In this document: positions 46,701 to 50,065 of the stretch, piece by piece
How positions within the stretch are numbered: position 1 is the first letter of the stretch
How the letters are laid out: the number at the start of each line of letters is the position of its first letter
Translations under genes and position numbers: made by a program
Origin: an uncultured Pseudomonadota bacterium
Lineage (GTDB): Bacteria > Pseudomonadota > Gammaproteobacteria > Methylococcales > Methylomonadaceae
DNA length: 50,065 nucleotides
Direction of reading: 5' to 3'
Assembly: GCA_903875455.1 (NCBI GenBank)
Contig: CAIQWF010000005.1
Span: 1-50,065 of the forward strand
Notes under the pieces: model-generated
The model's database searches: none
What the model was told of the DNA's origin: nothing
Seen by the model: the letters and a program-made list of their open reading frames with translations, nothing else

Positions 46701-48526
46701 AAAAAACTCAGGAGCGCTTTGATCTAAGCCAAAAATATGGCGGAATCGGCACCTGGGAAGCCGACTTAATCACAAACAAGCAGATTTGGTCGCAAACCGC
46801 CTGCGATTTAGTCGGTATGCCGGAAATACAAAATCCTACCTGGGAGGATTTTTTGGCCATCATTCACCCTGAAGATCGACAAAAAGTGCTTGATGCAACC
46901 CAGACTCATCTTCAGCAGGGGATAAAATACGACGTAGAGTACCGGATCAGATTGCCTGACAAGCAAATTCGCTGGATGCGTTCAGTAGGTAAAGCTGAAT
47001 TTGCTGCTGACGGCACACCGCTTAAATTTATCGGTATCGTTCAGGACATTTCCGAACGGAAACTGCTGGAAGAAAAAATCCGCTTTTTGTTTGAATTTTC
47101 ACCTATCGGTTTTGCATTGAATGAACTGGCAACCGGCAGCTTTATTGAAATCAATGCCGCAATGTATGCAGGCACAGGTTATAGCAAGGAAGAGTTTCTG
47201 GCCTTAAGCTACTGGGATTTAACCCCGCGTGAATATGAGCCGCAAGAACAGTTGCAGATCCAGTCATTATCCAGCACCGGTCGCTACGGCCCATATGAAA
47301 AAGAATATATCCGCAAAGATGGCAGCCGTTATCCGGTTCTCTTAAATGGGGTATTGATGTGCGACTCAACCGGACATGAGCTGATTTGGTCGATTGTAGA
47401 AAACATAACAGAGCGCAAGCAGGCTGAAATGGAGCTAATGAACGCCAAGGAAAAAGCCGTTGCCGCCAGCCAGGCAAAAAGTGAATTTCTGGCTAACATG
47501 AGTCACGAAATACGCACGCCGATGAATGCCATTTTAGGCTTCTCTGCGATTTTGTCCGATTTGATCAAGGATGAAAAACAACGGCATTATCTCGATGCGA
47601 TTAACCGAAGCGGCAAAACCTTGCTGCAATTGATTAACGATATTCTGGACTTATCAAAAATCGAGGCCGGAAAATTTGAACTCAATATCTCCGCTGTGTC
47701 GTTGAAAACTATTTTTGATGATATTACGACGATTTTTACTCCGCAACTGACGGAAAAAAACATTGTTTTTACCCTGGCGTTTTCTGAAAGCATTCCCGCC
47801 TGTTTATTGCTGGATGAAATCAGGTTGCGGCAGGTTTTGCTAAATATTGTCGGCAATGCCGTCAAATTTACCGATCAGGGCTTTATTCGGGTGAATGTCA
47901 CCATGAAGCCGGGAGCCGATGAAAGACACATCAACCTGAACATTCGCATTGCCGATAGCGGCATGGGGATTGAGCAAGACCAGCTGAATGCCATTTTTGA
48001 TGCCTTTACCCAGCAAAAACAGCAAAATCTCCGTTATGGAGGTACCGGGTTGGGATTAACCATTAGCAAACGCCTGACTGAACTGATGGGGGGCAGTTTG
48101 CGGGTAGAAAGCAGGGTAGGGCGGGGCAGCTGTTTTACCATTGAATTGCCGCAGGTTGAAATCGCTTATTTGGGGCAACCAACCGTTTTTGCCGAAAAAA
48201 TCATCCCGGAAGCAAAACCGGTGCAGGTTGTGCAAGTTGCAGCTGAAAAGACCGTTGAAACCCAAAACTTGCCGGAACTCATCGCGTTACTGGTTTCTGA
48301 TTATCAGGCGCTTATTGCCCGGCTGCATAATTCAGGGGTGATGGAAATAGACCTGCTGATTGAGGTGAGTGAGCAATTGCTAAAAATCGCTGCGCATTAT
48401 CACTGTTCGGCGTTGGCAGAATGGGCGAATACTTTAAAAAATCAGGCAGAGTTATTTGATCTGGAAAGGCTGCCGAAAACTTTAAACAGTTTTGCTGATT
48501 TAATTAAAAAAATGAAAGTACAATAG
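43724..48526 (+). CDS. Histidine kinase with NMT1 and family-3 solute-binding sensors and about five PAS domains
   Basis: A 1600-residue sensor. Order: signal peptide (1-23); NMT1/THI5-like domain (about 33-330: VSLQLKWFHQFQFAGYYAAK, FAVGDSGIL); family-3 solute-binding domain (about 340-565: IRVGIDRDFAPYEWIDEDG); membrane helix (572-592); five PAS-like modules (about 600-727, 730-860, 866-985, 988-1115, 1117-1240); HisKA with H1261; HATPase with [16 protein letters not shown]1 domains bind pyrimidine or thiamine-precursor-like ligands. Unlike its neighbours it has no receiver: after the ATPase domain an Ala/Val/Lys linker leads straight to the shared C-terminal helical domain (ANTLKNQAELFDL). 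The second PAS is closely related to the first PAS of the 1214-residue kinase. The ribosome-binding site is weak. Confidence 0.92.
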   Translation: MKTAVNILLCLILFLPATPSFSATAANVPAQEKVSLQLKWFHQFQFAGYYAAKEQGYYAQEGLDVQILERSGDKDTVEQVVSGEVDFAVGDSGILTYYARGEPIIALAAIFQHNPLVFIAKQSSGIMSPYEMRGKKIMLDTVGAGSASLRAILAETNLDEKNYTAVKQSFRNDDLIEDKFDVMLAYLSDQPFYFHQKKLKINIINPQSFGIDFYGDILFTRQDELTKHPGRAEKFRRATLKGWQYALDHPEELVQLIHGKYHSKLPVEHLRFEADVTRKLILPDLIPLGQMEARRLQKVTEVYAQLKISRTLNEDELSKFIYTGNTLNLTAQEHAWLKAHSPIRVGIDRDFAPYEWIDEDGNYVGIAADYIAQMKRVLGGEFELVKDKKWAEVLEMARTGQLDMVACAVNTPERSKYLNFSKPFVSNSVIIINDIRRGFIGSLRNLNGKRVAIEKGYFMQEFLQRDYPKIELLPVENVKEALNKVAMAKADAYIGDAASATHAIQEAGMLQLGFAGETGYFSPHGMAVVKSNPELFGIITKALNSISTAEQERIKQQWLSRPVSPGIQPAAVIKYGMVVLLIFMLFAGWNFRLRKEVSRRKKIEQQLRTLSVAIQQSPASVVITDLQASLQYVNPKFTEVTGYSLEEALGKNPRFLHSGLTSAEVYQQMWDSLTQGQVWHGELINQRKNGEHYWEEAYIAPVKNSAGVITNYVGVKIDITDRKRMERQLQDNAAFTASILDSLTSHIAVLDADGVIVAVNSAWQKFAKDNGKPEHKVCKSGDNYLKVCQRSFNYSQLKQAVTVQYGITTVLEGLRESFEVEFPCHTNTEQRWFAMRVTPLKGMQQGVVVSHENITVIKQAEIAMAESKALLLKIIDTVPMRVFWKDCNLRFLGCNTAFANDAGMSHPAELIGKDDYQMGWREQAELYRNDDRAVLESGIAKISYDEPQTTPDGTTFWRRTSKVALKNQNNETIGLLGVYEDITARKLAEQDLKKTQERFDLSQKYGGIGTWEADLITNKQIWSQTACDLVGMPEIQNPTWEDFLAIIHPEDRQKVLDATQTHLQQGIKYDVEYRIRLPDKQIRWMRSVGKAEFAADGTPLKFIGIVQDISERKLLEEKIRFLFEFSPIGFALNELATGSFIEINAAMYAGTGYSKEEFLALSYWDLTPREYEPQEQLQIQSLSSTGRYGPYEKEYIRKDGSRYPVLLNGVLMCDSTGHELIWSIVENITERKQAEMELMNAKEKAVAASQAKSEFLANMSHEIRTPMNAILGFSAILSDLIKDEKQRHYLDAINRSGKTLLQLINDILDLSKIEAGKFELNISAVSLKTIFDDITTIFTPQLTEKNIVFTLAFSESIPACLLLDEIRLRQVLLNIVGNAVKFTDQGFIRVNVTMKPGADERHINLNIRIADSGMGIEQDQLNAIFDAFTQQKQQNLRYGGTGLGLTISKRLTELMGGSLRVESRVGRGSCFTIELPQVEIAYLGQPTVFAEKIIPEAKPVQVVQVAAEKTVETQNLPELIALLVSDYQALIARLHNSGVMEIDLLIEVSEQLLKIAAHYHCSALAEWANTLKNQAELFDLERLPKTLNSFADLIKKMKVQ

Positions 48527-48560
48527 CTAAAATCCCTGCGCTTCGATTCATTGATTTTTT

Positions 48561-48861
48561 ATGCAGAACATGAAATTCACCTTGAGCATAATCCTGTTTT
48601 TGATGTTGTTATTAACATCAGAAATGGTTTTTGCCGCTCCGCCATCCAATCCACAACCTGCCGCTTTAGAAAAAGTCTCCCTGCAATTGAAATGGACACA
48701 TCAGTTTCAGTTTGCCGGCTATTACGCAGCGAAAGAACAGGGGTATTACGCTCAGGAAGGTCTGGATGTGGATATTCTGGAAGCCACGCCGGAGAACAGA
48801 TTGGTGAAGCAGGTCACTGGCGGCGAAGTCGATTTTGCAATCGGTGATTCCGGGATTCTGG
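48561..48861 (+). pseudogene. 5' stump of an NMT1-sensor kinase gene interrupted by an insertion sequence
   Basis: About 100 native codons remain: a signal peptide (MKFTLSIILFLMLLLTSEM...) and the start of an NMT1 domain (QLKWTHQFQFAGYYAAKEQG, then VDFAIGDSGIL). It is nearly identical to residues 33-95 of the preceding 1600-residue kinase. Similarity stops exactly at the left inverted repeat of the ISAs1-type element; the frame runs nine codons into the element before a stop at 48890. The rest of the gene presumably continues beyond the right window edge. The tandem position suggests it arose by duplication. Confidence 0.85.
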
Positions 48862-48881
48862 TCAGGGCAAGCGCATATAAA
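48862..48881 (+). repeat. Left terminal inverted repeat of the ISAs1-family element
   Basis: Twenty bases beginning CAGGGCAAGCGCATAT; matches the complement of 50044-50063 at 19 of 20 positions, the sixth base differing. Confidence 0.9.
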
Positions 48882-48926
48882 TTGATTTAAAAATCAGCGA
48901 TACTACGCACTTTTGGATATAGTATC

Positions 48927-50042
48927 GTGGCAGCAAGTTTAAAAGAATGCTTTTCATCCATTGAAGATCCGCGAGTAGAGCGGAACAAAAAACATCAATT
49001 GCTCGACATCATTATTTTAACGATTTGCGCCGCTATCAGTAACGCAGACGGTTGGGAAGCGATTGAACAGTTCGGCGAAGAAAAACTGGATTGGCTTAGA
49101 AAATGGATTCCTCTGGAAAACGGCATTCCTTCGCACGACTGCATTGCACGGGTGATCTCGCGTATTTTGCCTGATCAACTCACTGAATGTTTTATAGCGT
49201 GGACGCAAAGCGTGGCACAAATTACCGACGGTGAAGTGGTGGCAATTGATGGGAAAACCGCCCGCCACTCCTACAATCGCAAAGGTAAGTTGGGCGCAAT
49301 TCATATGGTCAGTGCTTGGGCGAATCGGGCCGGAATGTCTTTGGGACAAGTCAAAACCGATGCCAAATCCAATGAAATCACTGCGATACCGAAGTTGCTG
49401 GATTTACTGGAAATCAAAGGCTGCATCGTGACGTTGGATGCAATGGGCTGCCAAACGGATATTGCAGAAAAAATCATTGAAAAACAAGCGAATTACGTTC
49501 TGGCTGTAAAAGATAACCAAGCCCTTTTGCATGAAGCGATTACGGATTATTTTGAGCAAGCGATTGCCACGAAAAAACCTGAATTGTGCCAGTTGCAATC
49601 GTGTGAAGAAACTAACGCAGGGCATGGACGCATCGAAGTAAGACGTTGTTATTTATCAAATTGTCTGGACACATTGCCGGATGCGGCACGTTGGAAAGGG
49701 CTCAAAAGCATTGGGATGGTGGAAAGCGAACGCATCATGGACGGCAAAACCAGCCTTGAACGGCGGTATTATATTTGCAGTTTAACGGACGTTAAACCGT
49801 TTGCGAATGCAGCGCGAGCGCATTGGGGTGTTGAAAATTCGTTGCATTGGGTGCTGGACGTGACTTTTAAGGAGGATGACTCGCGTATTCGTACCGGCTG
49901 CGCTCCTGAAAATTTTAATATTATTCGGCAACTTTCCATTAATTTATTGAAAAAAGAGCCTTCCAAGCTGAGTATAAAACGAAAACGTTTTAAAGCTTCT
50001 TTAAGTGATAAATTCCGCGAGGATGTTATTTTTGCGGCATGA
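48927..50042 (+). CDS. ISAs1 family transposase
   Basis: A 371-residue DDE transposase starting at GTG 48927. An N-terminal DDE-associated domain (SLKECFSSIEDPRVERNKKH, LDIIILTICAAISNADGW) precedes the catalytic core: first Asp in VVAIDGKTARHS, second Asp in VTLDAMGCQ, and Glu in HWGVENSLHWVLDVTFKEDD. The frame is intact, so the element may still be active. It ends 21 bases before the outer end of the right inverted repeat. Confidence 0.95.
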   Translation: MAASLKECFSSIEDPRVERNKKHQLLDIIILTICAAISNADGWEAIEQFGEEKLDWLRKWIPLENGIPSHDCIARVISRILPDQLTECFIAWTQSVAQITDGEVVAIDGKTARHSYNRKGKLGAIHMVSAWANRAGMSLGQVKTDAKSNEITAIPKLLDLLEIKGCIVTLDAMGCQTDIAEKIIEKQANYVLAVKDNQALLHEAITDYFEQAIATKKPELCQLQSCEETNAGHGRIEVRRCYLSNCLDTLPDAARWKGLKSIGMVESERIMDGKTSLERRYYICSLTDVKPFANAARAHWGVENSLHWVLDVTFKEDDSRIRTGCAPENFNIIRQLSINLLKKEPSKLSIKRKRFKASLSDKFREDVIFAA

Positions 50043-50043
50043 G

Positions 50044-50063
50044 ATTTATATGCGCTTACCCTG
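50044..50063 (-). repeat. Right terminal inverted repeat of the ISAs1-family element
   Basis: Read on the minus strand it begins CAGGGTAAGCGCATAT and mirrors the left end with one mismatch. Only two bases of flanking DNA remain in the window. Confidence 0.9.
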
Positions 50064-50065
50064 GG

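Larger units (their letters stand above)
48862..50063 (+). mobile_element. Complete ISAs1-family insertion sequence
   Basis: A 1202-bp element bounded by 20-bp terminal inverted repeats with one mismatch (48862-48881 and 50044-50063, both beginning CAGGG and containing AAGCGCATATAAAT). It holds one transposase gene. The ten bases before the left end begin GG, and the two bases left after the right end are GG, so a 10-bp target duplication is possible but cannot be confirmed because the window ends. Confidence 0.9.

Noticed and set aside
48862-48890. C-terminal nine codons (VRASAYKLI) of the truncated NMT1 gene
   Set aside because: They are read-through into the insertion sequence, not native protein.

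Overview
The window is a chromosomal segment of a Gram-negative bacterium, almost certainly a gammaproteobacterium. It carries outer-membrane proteins ending in Phe, lipoproteins, prfB with its programmed frameshift, and the aat and bpt N-degron genes. The mix of an N-type ATPase, a B12-dependent ribonucleotide reductase, HemJ and TonB/YfiR/hybrid-kinase genes would fit an aquatic methanotroph-like lineage (Methylococcales). That placement is inference: no methane-oxidation or 16S marker is present.

Layout. 1-3.3 kb: 3' end of a flotillin gene, a TerC-superfamily (DUF475) membrane protein with its own terminator, then a class II aldolase and a glutaredoxin. 3.4-7.5 kb: a two-partner-secretion TpsB outer-membrane transporter followed 21 bases later by an exported TPR-CHAT (caspase-like) protein, with no TpsA passenger beside them. 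7.7-9.0 kb: an orphan lipoprotein (minus strand) flanked by dispersed-repeat debris. 9.2-14.5 kb: a compact minus-strand N-type F1Fo-ATPase operon, atpC-Q-R-B-E-F-A-G in transcription order, from which the catalytic beta gene atpD is absent at its usual first position. 14.7-20 kb: a small lipoprotein, uvrA, an L,D-transpeptidase and a VF530-like protein. 20.2-27.1 kb: a tightly packed plus-strand run of prfB (programmed +1 frameshift), rfbBACD for dTDP-L-rhamnose, aat, bpt and an AI-2E-family permease. 27.1-31.8 kb: a TonB-like protein, a terminator, then minus-strand nrdJ, and hemJ with a TlpA-like thioredoxin. 31.9-33.7 kb: serA and serB, separated by a perfect 26-bp palindrome.

33.8-50 kb is a sensory island: a REC-kinase protein; a 1214-residue hybrid kinase with a periplasmic solute-binding domain, PAS and GAF; a translationally coupled trio of TonB-dependent receptor, YfiR and a CHASE8-like/HAMP hybrid kinase; a 1600-residue kinase with two fused periplasmic binding domains and about five PAS domains but no receiver; and the 5' stump of a further paralogue cut by an ISAs1-family element that fills the right end of the window. 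No DNA-binding or cyclic-di-GMP output protein is encoded here, so the island's output lies elsewhere.

The most noteworthy points are the ATPase operon without atpD, YfiR coupled to a histidine kinase instead of the YfiN diguanylate cyclase, and the TpsB-CHAT pair without a passenger. No tRNA, rRNA or CRISPR array was seen, and no stretch over 300 bases lacks a gene.
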